DNA of 64,000 nucleotides from Pseudomonas frederiksbergensis (GCF_001952935.1 NZ_CP018319.1:2820501-2884500), one strand, 5' to 3'. Counted from the stretch's first letter, positions 44,225 to 53,686 are shown. Notes: generated by a model not told the origin, from the sequence alone. Numbers and translations are program-made.

Positions 44225-45979
44225 ATGTCTGCTGGTTGGCTGCGCGCCTGTGCGCTGGTGATGTTGGGGCTGTTCAGCGTGTCTGCGCTGGCCAAGGATA
44301 AAACGGCGATCGTGATCGGCGGAGGGCTCTCTGGCCTCACGGCGGCTTACGAACTGCAAAACAAGGGCTGGCAGGTCACCCTGCTGGAAGCCAAACCGAG
44401 CCTGGGCGGTCGCTCGGGCATGGCCACCAGTGAGTGGATCGGCAACGACAAGACCCAACCGGTTCTGAACAAGTACGTCTCGACCTTCAAGCTGAGCACC
44501 ACGCCAGCCCCAGAGTTCGTGCGGACCCCGGGCTACCTGATTGACGGTGAGTATTACACCGCCGCCGATCTGGCCACCAAGCAGCCGGCCACCAGCGACG
44601 CGCTCAAGCGCTACGAAAAGACCCTGGACGATCTGGCACGCTCGATCGAAGACCCGCAGAACCCGGCGGCCAACAGCACACTGTTCGCTTTGGACCAGAT
44701 CAGCGTGTCCAACTGGCTCGACCGCCTGAATCTGCCGGCCACGACACGTCAGTTGGTGAATCAGCAGATTCGTACCCGTTATGACGAACCGTCGCGCCTG
44801 TCGCTGCTGTACTTCGCACAGCAAAGCCGCGTTTACCGTGGCGTTGCCGACCGTGACCTGCGCGCTTCACGCCTGCCCGGCGGTAGCCCGGTGCTGGCAC
44901 AGGCTTTCGTCAAGCAACTGAAAACCATCAAGACCAGCTCCCCGGTCTCGGCGATCAGCCAGGACAAGGACGGCGTGACCGTCAAAGTCGGCAGCGTTGG
45001 CTACCAGGCTGATTACGTCGTTGTGGCCGTGCCCCTGCGCGCACTGAACAAGATCCAGATGACTCCGTCGCTGGATGCCCAGCACATGGGCGCGATCAAA
45101 GGCACCAACTACGGCTGGCGCGACCAGATCATGCTGAAGTTCAAGACGCCAGTGTGGGAAAGCAAGTCGCGGATGACCGGTGAGATCTACAGCAACACCG
45201 GCCTGGGCATGTTGTGGGTTGAACCGGCGATGAAGGGCGGCGCCAACGTGGTGATCAACCTGTCCGGCGACAACGCGCGCGTGATGCAAGCCTTCGGCGA
45301 CAAGCAGATCGCCGATCAGGTGCTGATCCGTCTACACGCCTTTTATCCACAGGCACGCGGTGCGTTCACCGGTTATGAGATCCGCCGTTACAGCAACGAC
45401 CCATCGATGGGCGGCGCTTACCTGGCCTTCGGTCCTGGCCAGATCAGCAAGTACTGGCGCCTGTGGGAGCGTCCGATTCAGCGTGTAGTCTTTGCTGGCG
45501 AACACACCGACACCTTGTACCCAGGCACCCTGGAAGGCGCATTGCGCACCGGTCAGCGGGCGACCAGTCAGGTAGAAGACCTGATGGCCGGCAAGTCGTT
45601 TGAACCGGCGAAAGTTGTTCCGGCGGCGACCGCTGTTGCGGCTGGGGCGGTAGCGGCGAAGAAAGGTAACTTCTTCACCAACCTGTTCGGTGGTTCTGAC
45701 GACAAAACGGCACCGGTCAAGGCGCCAGAGCCAGTGGCTCCGGTTGCTCCGGCTCCAACGCCAGCACCGGCAGCAGCACCTGCTCCGGTTGAGGCGCCGA
45801 AACCAGTGGCACCGGTGAAAGCCGAGCCAGCGAAGAAGGCTCCGGCTAAAACTCCAGCCAAACCGGTAACCAAGACCGAAGCGAAAAAAGCTCCGGCCAA
45901 GACTCCAGCAAAGAAAGCTGAGCTGGCGAAGAAGCCAGCGAGCAAACCGGCTGCGACTACTGAGACCAAGGCTCAGTAA
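44225..45979 (+). CDS. Exported FAD-dependent amine oxidase with Lys/Pro/Ala-rich tail
   Basis: A 584-residue flavin amine oxidase. A signal peptide (ALVMLGLFSVSALA) precedes the FAD motif AIVIGGGLSGLTAAYEL and LLEAKPSLGGRSG. The C-terminal FAD segment FAGEHTDTLYPGTLEGALRT is at about 420-440. From about residue 480 the protein becomes a low-complexity tail of Ala, Pro and Lys (repeats of APAKTPAK type), unlike typical amine oxidases. Substrate unknown. A 222 bp divergent region separates it from bioA, and a strong terminator follows. Confidence 0.82.
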   Translation: MSAGWLRACALVMLGLFSVSALAKDKTAIVIGGGLSGLTAAYELQNKGWQVTLLEAKPSLGGRSGMATSEWIGNDKTQPVLNKYVSTFKLSTTPAPEFVRTPGYLIDGEYYTAADLATKQPATSDALKRYEKTLDDLARSIEDPQNPAANSTLFALDQISVSNWLDRLNLPATTRQLVNQQIRTRYDEPSRLSLLYFAQQSRVYRGVADRDLRASRLPGGSPVLAQAFVKQLKTIKTSSPVSAISQDKDGVTVKVGSVGYQADYVVVAVPLRALNKIQMTPSLDAQHMGAIKGTNYGWRDQIMLKFKTPVWESKSRMTGEIYSNTGLGMLWVEPAMKGGANVVINLSGDNARVMQAFGDKQIADQVLIRLHAFYPQARGAFTGYEIRRYSNDPSMGGAYLAFGPGQISKYWRLWERPIQRVVFAGEHTDTLYPGTLEGALRTGQRATSQVEDLMAGKSFEPAKVVPAATAVAAGAVAAKKGNFFTNLFGGSDDKTAPVKAPEPVAPVAPAPTPAPAAAPAPVEAPKPVAPVKAEPAKKAPAKTPAKPVTKTEAKKAPAKTPAKKAELAKKPASKPAATTETKAQ

Positions 45980-45990
45980 CGTTCAGGCGT

Positions 45991-46026
45991 AAAAAAAAGC
46001 GCGGCCCGAGGGTCGCGCTTTTTTTT
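45991..46026 (+). terminator. Rho-independent terminator after the amine oxidase
   Basis: A(8) then the stem AGCGCGGCCC/GGGTCGCGCT with loop GA, and T(8). A diverged second copy, with the preceding bases of the gene end, occurs at 47062-47095. Confidence 0.9.
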
Positions 46027-46152
46027 GCTCATCCGATTGCCGTCCTACAGGATTTAGCGGTGGGTCAGATATTTCTCACAAGATAATCAGAAGCAAATGA
46101 TTGATCGTGCGTGAACTACAAACCTATGCTCTTCAAGAAATATGGAGGACAT

Positions 46153-46311
46153 ATGAAGGCGCTAGTAGCATTAATAGTAGTAATCGTACTTTCTGGCTGT
46201 GCGAGTGGTGAGTTCTTTCCTAAAGGCTATGGTCATCGACTGGCATATAAATGTCAGATTGATCCGTACTATTATGAGTGCTTGAATCCACCTCCAGCCT
46301 TCAAAAATTAA
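46153..46311 (+). CDS. Small lipoprotein of unknown function
   Basis: A 52-residue protein with a lipobox (ALIVVIVLSGCASGE, Cys at 16), so about 37 residues in mature form. The rest is polar and Tyr/Pro-rich, including KCQIDPYYYECLNPPP with two further Cys. The ATG at 46153 follows TGGAGGAC. Base composition is much AT-richer than its surroundings. It is convergent with the lectin gene, and both lie in an apparent inserted cassette. Confidence 0.65.
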   Translation: MKALVALIVVIVLSGCASGEFFPKGYGHRLAYKCQIDPYYYECLNPPPAFKN

Positions 46312-46336
46312 TAAGTCGATAAGTTGCCAGGAACTA

Positions 46337-46849
46337 TTAGAGAGGGCCTAGCGAGAACTTCCATGTCTTAATCTCCGTTCCATCTTCTAGCACTCTGGTG
46401 AACCTTTCCTTTGCCTTTGGGATACGACCAGGGACGAATCCAGAGCGAGCCCAGCACAGATTTCCCGTACGCTGATCGTAAATGACCAGATTGCCGTCAT
46501 CTTGAATAACCATACTTGTGTTGTACCACAGCGATTTGTCAGTGCTGTGAGTGCTCTCGGCAATCCATAAACGTCTCCGGGATGGATCATAAAGAAAGCC
46601 GTTATTACTGATCACAAACATCAGAGGCTCACGCATTTTTTTTGGATGCAAGGTCCTGCTATAAGTCTGACTTCCATCTGCGATCCAGACTACTTCACCA
46701 TTATCCGTAATTATTAAGTTGCCCTCTGCCTGCAATAGCAATCGGAATCGACCATTCAGGGACATAAGATACTGTCCTGGTGACATCGTTTGATTGGGCG
46801 GCAGCACCGGCGAGCCACTTGCTTGAAAGGGCGTGTATGTAATAGCCAT
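46337..46849 (-). CDS. B-lectin (bulb-type mannose-binding) domain protein
   Basis: A 170-residue protein, wholly a beta-prism II lectin by appearance. One sugar site motif is canonical, IQDDGNLVIYD (Q-x-D-x-N-x-V-x-Y); two others are degenerate, LLLQAEGNLIITD and FVISNNGFLYD. There is no signal peptide. Domain type is that of LlpA lectin-like bacteriocins, but these have two tandem domains (about 270 residues), whereas this has one. It could be a single-domain bacteriocin, a sugar-binding adhesin or a remnant. AT-rich; AAAGGA precedes the ATG. Confidence 0.75.
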   Translation of the reverse strand: MAITYTPFQASGSPVLPPNQTMSPGQYLMSLNGRFRLLLQAEGNLIITDNGEVVWIADGSQTYSRTLHPKKMREPLMFVISNNGFLYDPSRRRLWIAESTHSTDKSLWYNTSMVIQDDGNLVIYDQRTGNLCWARSGFVPGRIPKAKERFTRVLEDGTEIKTWKFSLGPL

Positions 46850-46984
46850 ATTTTTTCCTTTCCTAAATGAGTGTTGAGTCCTCATTAAATCAAATTGAAA
46901 TAAGGAAATGGCGATGCATATGTATTGCATGGCTTAAAAAGCGCAGGTGAGCTAGAAACTAGCTGGCACCAGTCGCCGCTCAGG

Positions 46985-47100
46985 CGAAAAACGAACCAGT
47001 TGATAATCCAGCGACACGCTGGCGACTAATGTTGAGACCGGGGTTAGTGACGTTCAGGCGTAAAAAACAGCGCGGCTCAAAGACCGTGCTTTTTTGCCTG
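46985..47100 (+). pseudogene. Decayed duplicate of the amine-oxidase 3' end and its terminator
   Basis: Bases about 47010-47098 align with 45940-46030: CCAGCGA, then CGACTA, GAGACC, and a 17-base identity CGTTCAGGCGTAAAAAA, then the terminator stem (AGCGCGGCTC with GACCGTGCT, one G-U pair) and T-run at 47062-47095. Before it lies AGCTAGAAACTAGCT, a small hairpin. The segment is not coding. From 47100 to 47314 the DNA is AT-rich and holds only the promoter area of cybB, with CTCGATA at 47231, 47264 and 47276. Confidence 0.7.
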
Positions 47101-47314
47101 GAAAAAATCGCAGGTAGGCATCAAATACACCTTTTGATGCAGGTGTTCTCTGGTGTGTATTCATTTTTCCTCACAATTTTCGACGTTAATCTTTCCTTAA
47201 CCCGCCTGTTTCAGGCTCTTGATCGTATTTCTCGATATTTCAAAGCGAAATTTTCCGCTTTATCTCGATAGATAACTCGATAGTCTTGGTCGCAGTTCTC
47301 ACAGGATTTGGGCA

Positions 47315-47866
47315 ATGCAGCTACGTAATTCTTCTTCGCTCTACGGTTGGATCAGCATTTTCATGCACTGGGGCGTGGCGCTGGCAGTCTTCGGCCTGTT
47401 TGCGTTGGGCTTGTGGATGGTCGGTCTCGACTACTACAGCACCTGGCGTAAAGACGCGCCCGAGCTGCACAAGAGCATTGGCCTGGTGTTGTTAGCCGTT
47501 ATGGTGCTACGAGTGCTGTGGCGTTTTATCAGTCCGCCACCACCCGCGCTTGAAAGCTATAGCCGCATGACGCGTATTGGCGCCACGTTCGGCCATGCGA
47601 TCCTGTATCTCAGTCTGTTTGCTGTGATGATTGCCGGTTACCTGATTTCCACCGCAGACGGTGTCGGGATTCCGGTGTTTGGCCTGTTTGAAGTTCCTGC
47701 ACTGGTTTCCGGACTACCGGATCAGGCAGACACCGCCGGTGTGATTCATCTGTATCTGGCGTGGGCACTGGTAATTTTTTCCGGTCTCCATGCGTTGGCA
47801 GCACTGAAACACCACTTTATCGATCGTGATGCGACCCTGACGCGAATGCTGGGCCGCAAAGCTTGA
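47315..47866 (+). CDS. cybB: Cytochrome b561 family protein
   Basis: A 183-residue membrane protein with four helices and the histidines expected for two b hemes: [14 protein letters not shown] (H18), [19 protein letters not shown]-like segment, and [21 protein letters not shown] with two His. It probably oxidises quinol. It lies 32 bp before a YceI gene, like the yceJ-yceI pair in E. coli, so the two are probably one unit. GGATTTGG precedes the ATG. Confidence 0.88.
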   Translation: MQLRNSSSLYGWISIFMHWGVALAVFGLFALGLWMVGLDYYSTWRKDAPELHKSIGLVLLAVMVLRVLWRFISPPPPALESYSRMTRIGATFGHAILYLSLFAVMIAGYLISTADGVGIPVFGLFEVPALVSGLPDQADTAGVIHLYLAWALVIFSGLHALAALKHHFIDRDATLTRMLGRKA

Positions 47867-47898
47867 AGTTCAACCTCGACTCCAAAGGAATAGAAAGC

Positions 47899-48492
47899 AT
47901 GTTGAAAAAAACGCTCGCCGCTCTGGCAATCGGTTCTGCTCTGCTGTCCGCCAACGTAATGGCGGCCGACTACGTCGTCGACAAAGAAGGCCAGCACGCC
48001 TTCGTTGACTTCAAGATCAGCCACCTGGGCTACAGCTACATCACCGGTACCTTCAAGGACATCGACGGCAAGTTCAGCTTCGACGCTGCCAAGCCTGAAG
48101 CCAGCAAGATCGAGTTCAACGTGAACACCGCCAGTGTGTTCACCAACCATGCCGAGCGCGACAAGCACATTGCCAGCGGTGACTTCCTGAACGTGAGCAA
48201 ATTCGCTAAAGCGACGTTTGTTTCCACCAGCGTCAAATCCACCGGCAAAAACGCCGCTGGCAAAGACACTGCAGACGTGACCGGTGACCTGACCTTGATG
48301 GGCGTGACCAAGCCAATCGTGGTCAAGGCCACTTTCCTGGGTGAAGGCAAGGATCCATGGGGCGGCTACCGTGCCGGCTTCGAAGGCACCACCAGCATCA
48401 AGCGTTCCGATTTCGGCAAGCAGAAAGACCTGGGTCCTCAGTCCGACGCAGTTGAGCTGTACGTTACGTTTGAAGGTGTGAAAGCGAAGTAA
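47899..48492 (+). CDS. YceI family periplasmic protein (first of two)
   Basis: A 197-residue protein with a signal peptide ending ANVMA and a YceI lipocalin-like barrel ([20 protein letters not shown], then [16 protein letters not shown]). Such barrels bind polyisoprenoids. The ATG at 47899 follows AAAGGAA; an upstream TTG would add unrelated residues. A close homologue is PA0423 (PasP), a secreted protein in P. aeruginosa. A terminator follows at 48589. Confidence 0.9.
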   Translation: MLKKTLAALAIGSALLSANVMAADYVVDKEGQHAFVDFKISHLGYSYITGTFKDIDGKFSFDAAKPEASKIEFNVNTASVFTNHAERDKHIASGDFLNVSKFAKATFVSTSVKSTGKNAAGKDTADVTGDLTLMGVTKPIVVKATFLGEGKDPWGGYRAGFEGTTSIKRSDFGKQKDLGPQSDAVELYVTFEGVKAK

Positions 48493-48502
48493 GGCTGAGA
48501 CC

Positions 48503-48566
48503 GTAGGAGCTGGCGAAGCCTGCGATCTATTGATCCTAATAGATCGCAGCCTGCGGCAGCTCCTAC
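48503..48566. repeat. Palindromic element (family C, copy 2)
   Basis: GTAGGAGCTGGCGAAGCCTG and GCGATCTATTGATC face ATAGATCGCAGCCTGCGGCA and GCTCCTAC. It is a single hairpin of about 64 bp directly after the first YceI gene. Confidence 0.88.
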
Positions 48567-48588
48567 AAAAGCAGTGCGCTACACCCAC

Positions 48589-48628
48589 AAAAAAGCCCCG
48601 CCGATCTTTCGACCTGCGGGGCTTTTTA
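48589..48628 (+). terminator. Rho-independent terminator after cybB-yceI
   Basis: A-run, stem AAGCCCCGC/GCGGGGCTT with loop about 14 bases, then T(5). The remaining 180 bp before the second YceI gene shows no feature beyond a presumed promoter. Confidence 0.85.
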
Positions 48629-48810
48629 TTGCCCGGGATTCGGCGCTTCTGCGAATCGTATTCGTGAATTCGTACACTGCGTCGTTACGTTTCCTACGCC
48701 GCGTCCTACAGACCTCATTAATCATTGGTTAACGAACCCGACGCATATTCCTGTTCAACGTTGAGGGGGCACTGACTCTCGATTTTGTCTCGTTGATATA
48801 AGGTTTGAAT

Positions 48811-49407
48811 ATGCTGAAAAAGTCCGTTTCTACCCTCGCCATGGGCGCTGTCCTGCTGGCTGGTGGCCAGGCCATGGCCGCTGACTATGTCCTCGACAAA
48901 GAAGGCCAGCATGCTTTCGTGAACTTCAAGGTCAGCCATTTGGGGTACAGCTACATCACGGGTACTTTCAGGGACATGGATGGCAAGTTCAGCTTCGATG
49001 CCGATAACGTTGAAGAAAGTACGGTTGAAGTCAATGTCCGCACTTCCAGTTTGTTCAGTAATCATGCGGAGCGTGACAAACATCTGGGTGATAAAGAGTT
49101 CCTGAATATCAGCCAGTACCCCAACGCCAGGTTCGTATCGACCCGTGTCCAACCCACCGGGAAAAATTCCGAAGGCAAGCAGACAGCCGATGTATTGGGT
49201 GATCTGACGATTAGTGGAGTCACGAAAGCGGTCGTGATCAAGGCGGTCTTTTTAGGGGAGGGCGCGGATCCTTGGGGTGGCTACCGTGCTGGATTCGAGG
49301 GTACGACGACGATCAGGCGTGAGGATTTCGGTCAAGTCGGAAAACTTGCTCCCGGCTCCAGTCTTATTGACCTGTACATCACGTTTGAAGGCATCAGAGC
49401 GATATAA
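48811..49407 (+). CDS. YceI family periplasmic protein (second, paralogue)
   Basis: A 198-residue YceI protein, plainly a paralogue of the gene at 47899: [20 protein letters not shown] and [16 protein letters not shown] are nearly the same, while the middle and C-terminus differ more. The signal peptide ends GGQAMA. The ATG at 48811 is preferred over a TTG two codons earlier. It has its own upstream region and is separated from the first by a terminator, so it is separately regulated. Confidence 0.9.
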   Translation: MLKKSVSTLAMGAVLLAGGQAMAADYVLDKEGQHAFVNFKVSHLGYSYITGTFRDMDGKFSFDADNVEESTVEVNVRTSSLFSNHAERDKHLGDKEFLNISQYPNARFVSTRVQPTGKNSEGKQTADVLGDLTISGVTKAVVIKAVFLGEGADPWGGYRAGFEGTTTIRREDFGQVGKLAPGSSLIDLYITFEGIRAI

Positions 49408-49428
49408 CTTTCGCGCGCCACAGATCCC

Positions 49429-49518
49429 TGTGGGAGCGGGCTTGCTCGCGAAGGCGGTGGATCAGTTGATGTACATGCTGAATGACACACCGCCTTCGCG
49501 AGCAAGCCCGCTCCCATA
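49429..49518. repeat. REP inverted pair (family B, copy 6)
   Basis: TGTGGGAGCGGGCTTGCTCG and its inverse, right half ending CCCATA rather than CCCACA. It lies immediately after the second YceI gene. Confidence 0.88.
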
Positions 49519-49536
49519 GGTTTTTTTGTAAGGCTG

Positions 49537-49575
49537 AAAAAAATGCCCCTGATCTCGCGATCAGGGGCATTTTTT
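49537..49575. terminator. Bidirectional rho-independent terminator
   Basis: A(7) ATGCCCCTGATC - TCGC - GATCAGGGGCAT T(6): a perfect 12-base stem with A and T runs on both sides. It can serve both the YceI gene and the convergent rhlE. Confidence 0.92.
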
Positions 49576-49589
49576 ATGACAGCGTTAAA

Positions 49590-51470
49590 TCAGCGATTGC
49601 GAGTCAGCAACGCTGGTTTTTCGCCGCGCGGACGGCCTGGCAGTTGATCCAGTTGCTCAGGAGTCGGGAACCGATCGGTTTTCGACTCTTTATGGATGAT
49701 CTTCGGTGCCGGGCCGCGCGGGTTTTGCACGGCCGGTTCCGAACGCGGCTGGTCGTCGGCGCGAGCCGGGCGACGGTTGCGGGACTCTTCGCGACGGGCC
49801 TGGCCGTCACGTGGAGCACCGTTGCGTGGGCCGCTGCGCTTGGCGGGCGGCGTGCCGGTGGTGGCGCCATCGCTGCTACGCGGGCCGCTTTGACGACCCT
49901 GAGGCTTGCCGCCAGTGCGCGGAGCGCCTGCGCCGGCTGCTGCGCCTTGTGCCGGAGCACCCGGACGACGGCCACGACCCTGAGCCGGTTTGGCTTGAGG
50001 CACATAGTCGACGCGGTTACCGAAGTTATCGATATCGTCGTCCAGGAACTCGTCCGGAGCACGGTCTGCAGCGGCAGCGCGTGGCGCTGGACGCTGTTGT
50101 TCGCGGGCCGGAGTGCCTTCGCGTGGCTTGTGTTCACGGGCCGGACGATCGCCGCGGCCAGTGGCAGCAGGTTTTTCCTTGCCGCCCTTGTCCTTGCCTT
50201 TGTCTTTACGACCGCCGCCACCGCCGGTGCCGTTCGGACCGTCGCCGCGCGGGCCACGTGGGTTGCGCGGGTTACGCACATCCGGACGCTCGCGAACTTC
50301 AGGCTTCTCGGCTTCTACAGCGCTGGAATCGAAGCCCATCAGGTTGCCGTCGGCAATCTTCTGCTTGGTCATGCGCTCGATGCTTTTGAGCAGCTTTTCT
50401 TCGTCCGGAGCGACCAGCGAGATCGCCTCGCCCGAACGACCGGCACGGCCGGTACGACCGATACGGTGCACGTAATCTTCGTCGACGTTCGGCAGTTCGA
50501 AGTTGACCACGTGTGGCAACTGGTCGATGTCCAGGCCGCGAGCGGCGATGTCGGTGGCGACCAGGATGCGCACTTCGCCGGCCTTGAAGTCGGCCAGGGC
50601 TTTGGTGCGGGCGTTCTGGCTCTTGTTACCGTGGATGGCGACGGCGGTGAGGCCGTGTTTGTCCAGGTACTCGGCCAGGCGGTTGGCGCCGTGCTTGGTG
50701 CGGGTGAACACCAGCACCTGTTCCCAGGCGCCAGCGGTGATCAGGTGCGCCAGCAACGAACGCTTGTGGTTGGCTGGCAGACGGAATACCCGCTGTTCGA
50801 TCCGCTCGACCGTGGTGTTCGGCGGCGTGACTTCGATGCGTTCCGGGTTGTGCAGCAGCTTGCCGGCGAGGTCGGTGATGTCTTTGGAGAAGGTCGCCGA
50901 GAACAGCAGGTTCTGACGTTTGCTCGGCAGACGGGCCAGGACTTTTTTCACGTCATGGACGAAGCCCATGTCGAGCATGCGGTCGGCTTCGTCCAGCACG
51001 AGGATTTCCACGTGGGACAAATCGACACTGCCTTGGCCGGCGAGGTCGAGCAGGCGGCCAGGGCAGGCTACCAGCACGTCGACACCGCGGGACATGGCCT
51101 GAACCTGTGGGTTCATGCCGACGCCGCCGAAGATGCAGGCGCTGACGAACTTCAGGTCACGGGCATAAACCTTGAAGCTCTCGTGTACTTGAGCCGCGAG
51201 TTCGCGGGTAGGGGTCAGGACCAGTACGCGCGGTTGGCGCGGACCGTGGCGCTGGGATTTGTCCGGGTGACCGTTGGGGAACAACCGCTCCAGAATCGGA
51301 AGGGCGAAGCCGCCGGTTTTACCAGTACCTGTCTGAGCCGCGACCATCAGGTCGCGACCTTGCAACACGGCGGGAATGGCCCGCTGTTGCACCGGAGTAG
51401 GCTCGGTATAGCCCGCTGCCTCGATGGCGCGGACTAAAGCCTCGGAGAGACCGAGGGAAGCAAAGGACAT
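49590..51470 (-). CDS. rhlE: DEAD-box ATP-dependent RNA helicase RhlE
   Basis: A 626-residue DEAD-box helicase. Motif I AQTGTGKT, motif [11 protein letters not shown], motif III FSATFS and motif [13 protein letters not shown] are all intact in the core (residues about 1-385). The rest is a long, low-complexity, Arg/Gly/Pro-rich tail, typical of Pseudomonas RhlE1-type proteins and probably RNA-binding. The ATG at 51470 gives [10 protein letters not shown]; the open frame beyond has no similarity. An antisense open frame over it is a GC-bias shadow. Confidence 0.95.
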   Translation of the reverse strand: MSFASLGLSEALVRAIEAAGYTEPTPVQQRAIPAVLQGRDLMVAAQTGTGKTGGFALPILERLFPNGHPDKSQRHGPRQPRVLVLTPTRELAAQVHESFKVYARDLKFVSACIFGGVGMNPQVQAMSRGVDVLVACPGRLLDLAGQGSVDLSHVEILVLDEADRMLDMGFVHDVKKVLARLPSKRQNLLFSATFSKDITDLAGKLLHNPERIEVTPPNTTVERIEQRVFRLPANHKRSLLAHLITAGAWEQVLVFTRTKHGANRLAEYLDKHGLTAVAIHGNKSQNARTKALADFKAGEVRILVATDIAARGLDIDQLPHVVNFELPNVDEDYVHRIGRTGRAGRSGEAISLVAPDEEKLLKSIERMTKQKIADGNLMGFDSSAVEAEKPEVRERPDVRNPRNPRGPRGDGPNGTGGGGGRKDKGKDKGGKEKPAATGRGDRPAREHKPREGTPAREQQRPAPRAAAADRAPDEFLDDDIDNFGNRVDYVPQAKPAQGRGRRPGAPAQGAAAGAGAPRTGGKPQGRQSGPRSSDGATTGTPPAKRSGPRNGAPRDGQARREESRNRRPARADDQPRSEPAVQNPRGPAPKIIHKESKTDRFPTPEQLDQLPGRPRGEKPALLTRNR

Positions 51471-51693
51471 GAGTAATCCTGTTTTAGTTAGGGCTTGGCC
51501 CAATGGGAGTCTTGCCTGGCGCGAATGGCGTTTATGAGGAACGCAATCCCGTCCGGTCCTGCTGGGGCTTGAAAGCTCGTCTGGAGTGCTCGCGCGGGCT
51601 GAAAAGCTGCGCTGTAGCGGGTTCGAGATGCCTTGAACAAGTCCGAGCGTCCGGGCGTGAGCCTGGCGGGAAGGCCGGAGTATAACAGAGCAA

Positions 51694-52509
51694 TCACTGC
51701 GCGCCGCTTTCCTGCTGCTCAACGGTTTTTTCCCGGGCGGCGGTGGTGCCAGGGGTTTTTACTTCGGCCGCCGGATTGGCGCCATAACGGGCGCTCAATT
51801 CAGCGTACGCAGGCTCGCGCTTGAAGCGTTTTAGCTCGGCGCCGAAGCGCTGCACCAACAAGTCCATGCCGGCGTTGCGGCGTACTGCCAGAAACTGGCT
51901 CTGGTGGCTGATGACGGTGGGGTTCTCGGTAATCTTGTCGCGGATGCCCAATTGGTCGAGCAAGTGCTGACCCACCCGGCGATCAGTGATCAGCAGGTCG
52001 ATCCGCCCGCGCACCAGTTTGCCGAAGTTGGCTTCATGGGTCGGCGCCGGTTCGCGAGTGAATAGGGTCGATTCGCTGAAATCCTGGCTGTACAGATAGC
52101 CTGGGGACGTGCCGATGGTAAGCCCCTTCAGGTCGGTCAGGTTGCGAAAAGGGTGCGGCCGCTCATTGGCGTAGAACATCACGAACTCCACTTCCGAGAG
52201 CGGCTCGCCGGGGTAGAGCAGGGTGGCGTCGCGCTCATCGCTGTGGAAGATGTCCAGGGCGCCATCTGCCTGGCCCGTTTCGAGCATCGACAGGCAGCGT
52301 TTCCATGGCAGGAACTGCCATTCCACTTCGATGCCCAGGCGTTTGAAGACGATGGCGGTGGTTTCGTAGTCCAGCCCCAGGGATTTGCCGTTTTCCTCAT
52401 ACACGTACGGCGCCCAGGGTTCGGTGACAATGCGCAGCTTCTCGCCCCGAGCGGCGAAGCTCAGGCAAGTAAAAAGAAACACGGTTAGTAGCTGCGCGAT
52501 CAAAGGCAT
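51694..52509 (-). CDS. Periplasmic solute-binding-domain protein (family 3)
   Basis: A 271-residue protein with an N-terminal signal peptide ([16 protein letters not shown]) and a type-2 periplasmic binding fold starting [17 protein letters not shown]. The segment [18 protein letters not shown] is characteristic. A Lys/Glu-rich tail ends the protein. No transporter genes are adjacent, so the ligand and role are unknown; it could feed an ABC importer or be a sensor module. It lies between metF and rhlE. Confidence 0.8.
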   Translation of the reverse strand: MPLIAQLLTVFLFTCLSFAARGEKLRIVTEPWAPYVYEENGKSLGLDYETTAIVFKRLGIEVEWQFLPWKRCLSMLETGQADGALDIFHSDERDATLLYPGEPLSEVEFVMFYANERPHPFRNLTDLKGLTIGTSPGYLYSQDFSESTLFTREPAPTHEANFGKLVRGRIDLLITDRRVGQHLLDQLGIRDKITENPTVISHQSQFLAVRRNAGMDLLVQRFGAELKRFKREPAYAELSARYGANPAAEVKTPGTTAAREKTVEQQESGAQ

Positions 52510-52603
52510 GGCTTGAGATTACGACGAGAAACCGGAAAGAGCCAGAAACGGGATCCAGAAGCTCTGACTCTGTTCGTGCTGCACAATAAAAGGGCGTTAA
52601 AAG

Positions 52604-52683
52604 CAAAAGGTCGCAACCTGCGGCAGCTCCTACACGGGTTAAACACGCCCGATGCAGGAGCTGTCGCAGGCTGCGACCTTTTG
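52604..52683. repeat. Palindromic element (family C, copy 3)
   Basis: AAAAGGTCGCAACCTGCGGC and CAGCTCCTAC face GCAGGAGCTGTCGCAGGCTG and CGACCTTTT. It fills the gap between metF and the binding-protein gene. Confidence 0.85.
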
Positions 52684-52702
52684 ATCTTGCTGGTAACGAC
52701 TA

Positions 52703-53548
52703 TTAGCGCGGCAACTTCAGATTGTTCCACACCGCCAGGCTCGGTTCGGCCTGGTTCAGCGTGTAGAAGTGCAGCCCTGGCGCGCCGCCTTGCAGCAGGC
52801 GTTCGCACATCTCGGTGATGACTTGCTCACCAAAGCCTTGAATGCTCTGGGTGTCGTCGCCGTAGGCTTCCAGCTGCTTGCGGATCCAGCGCGGGATTTC
52901 CGCACCGCAGGCATCGGAGAAGCGCGCCAGCTTGCTGTAGTTGGTGATCGGCATGATCCCCGGAACGATCGGGATGTTCACGCCCTTTGCCCGTACACGC
53001 TCGACGAAGTAGAAGTAGCTGTCGGCGTTGAAGAAGTACTGGGTGATCGCACTGTTGGCGCCAGCGTTGGCTTTGCGCACGAAGTTGTTCAGATCGTCTT
53101 CGAAATTGCGCGCTTGCGGATGCATTTCCGGGTAGGCGGCGACTTCGATGTGGAAATGATCGCCGGTTTCTTCACGAATGAATTCAACCAGGTCATTGGC
53201 GTGGCGCATTTCGCCACTGGCCATGCCCATGCCGGAAGGCAGGTCGCCGCGCAGGGCAACGATACGGGTGATGCCGGCCGCCTTGTATTGGGTCAGCAGG
53301 CCGCGCAAGTCGTCCTTGCTGTCGCCAACGCAGGACAAATGCGGTGCGGCAGGGACTTTGACTTCGCTTTCAAGCTGCAACACGGTGTTGAGGGTGCGAT
53401 CACGGGTAGAACCGCCAGCGCCATAGGTGCAGGAGAAGAAGTCGGGACTGTAGGTCGCCAGGTGACGGGCAGTGGCGATCAGTTTTTCATGCCCAGCGTC
53501 GGTCTTCGTAGGGAAGAACTCGAAGCTGTAGCGACGTTCTTGGGACAT
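52703..53548 (-). CDS. metF: 5,10-Methylenetetrahydrofolate reductase
   Basis: A 281-residue flavoprotein giving 5-methyl-THF for methionine synthesis. N-terminal RRYSFEFFPTKTDAG, FFSCTYGAGGSTRDRTL and QYFFNADSYFYFVERV are intact, and the substrate motif PGIMPITNYSK is present. There are two ATGs; AAGGAT touches the first (53554) and is seven bases from the second (53548), so 53548 is chosen. It lies downstream of ahcY on the same strand, linked functionally to the SAM cycle. Confidence 0.95.
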   Translation of the reverse strand: MSQERRYSFEFFPTKTDAGHEKLIATARHLATYSPDFFSCTYGAGGSTRDRTLNTVLQLESEVKVPAAPHLSCVGDSKDDLRGLLTQYKAAGITRIVALRGDLPSGMGMASGEMRHANDLVEFIREETGDHFHIEVAAYPEMHPQARNFEDDLNNFVRKANAGANSAITQYFFNADSYFYFVERVRAKGVNIPIVPGIMPITNYSKLARFSDACGAEIPRWIRKQLEAYGDDTQSIQGFGEQVITEMCERLLQGGAPGLHFYTLNQAEPSLAVWNNLKLPR

Positions 53549-53596
53549 GGTCATATCCTTGGAAACACGTAAGCCTGGAAGGCTTGCACATCCCAG

Positions 53597-53686
53597 TGTG
53601 GGAGCGGGCTTGCTCGCGAAAGCGGTGGGTCAGTCGACATCAATGTTGAATGTTAAACCGCATTCGCGAGCAAGCCCGCTCCCACA
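53597..53686. repeat. REP inverted pair (family B, copy 7)
   Basis: TGTGGGAGCGGGCTTGCTCG and its inverse over 90 bp, between ahcY and metF. It could limit read-through from ahcY into metF. Confidence 0.9.

Noticed and set aside
49482..51437. A very long plus-strand open frame antisense to rhlE
   Set aside because: Its product is low-complexity in one part and has no domain; the rhlE frame carries all DEAD-box motifs. High GC produces such antisense frames.
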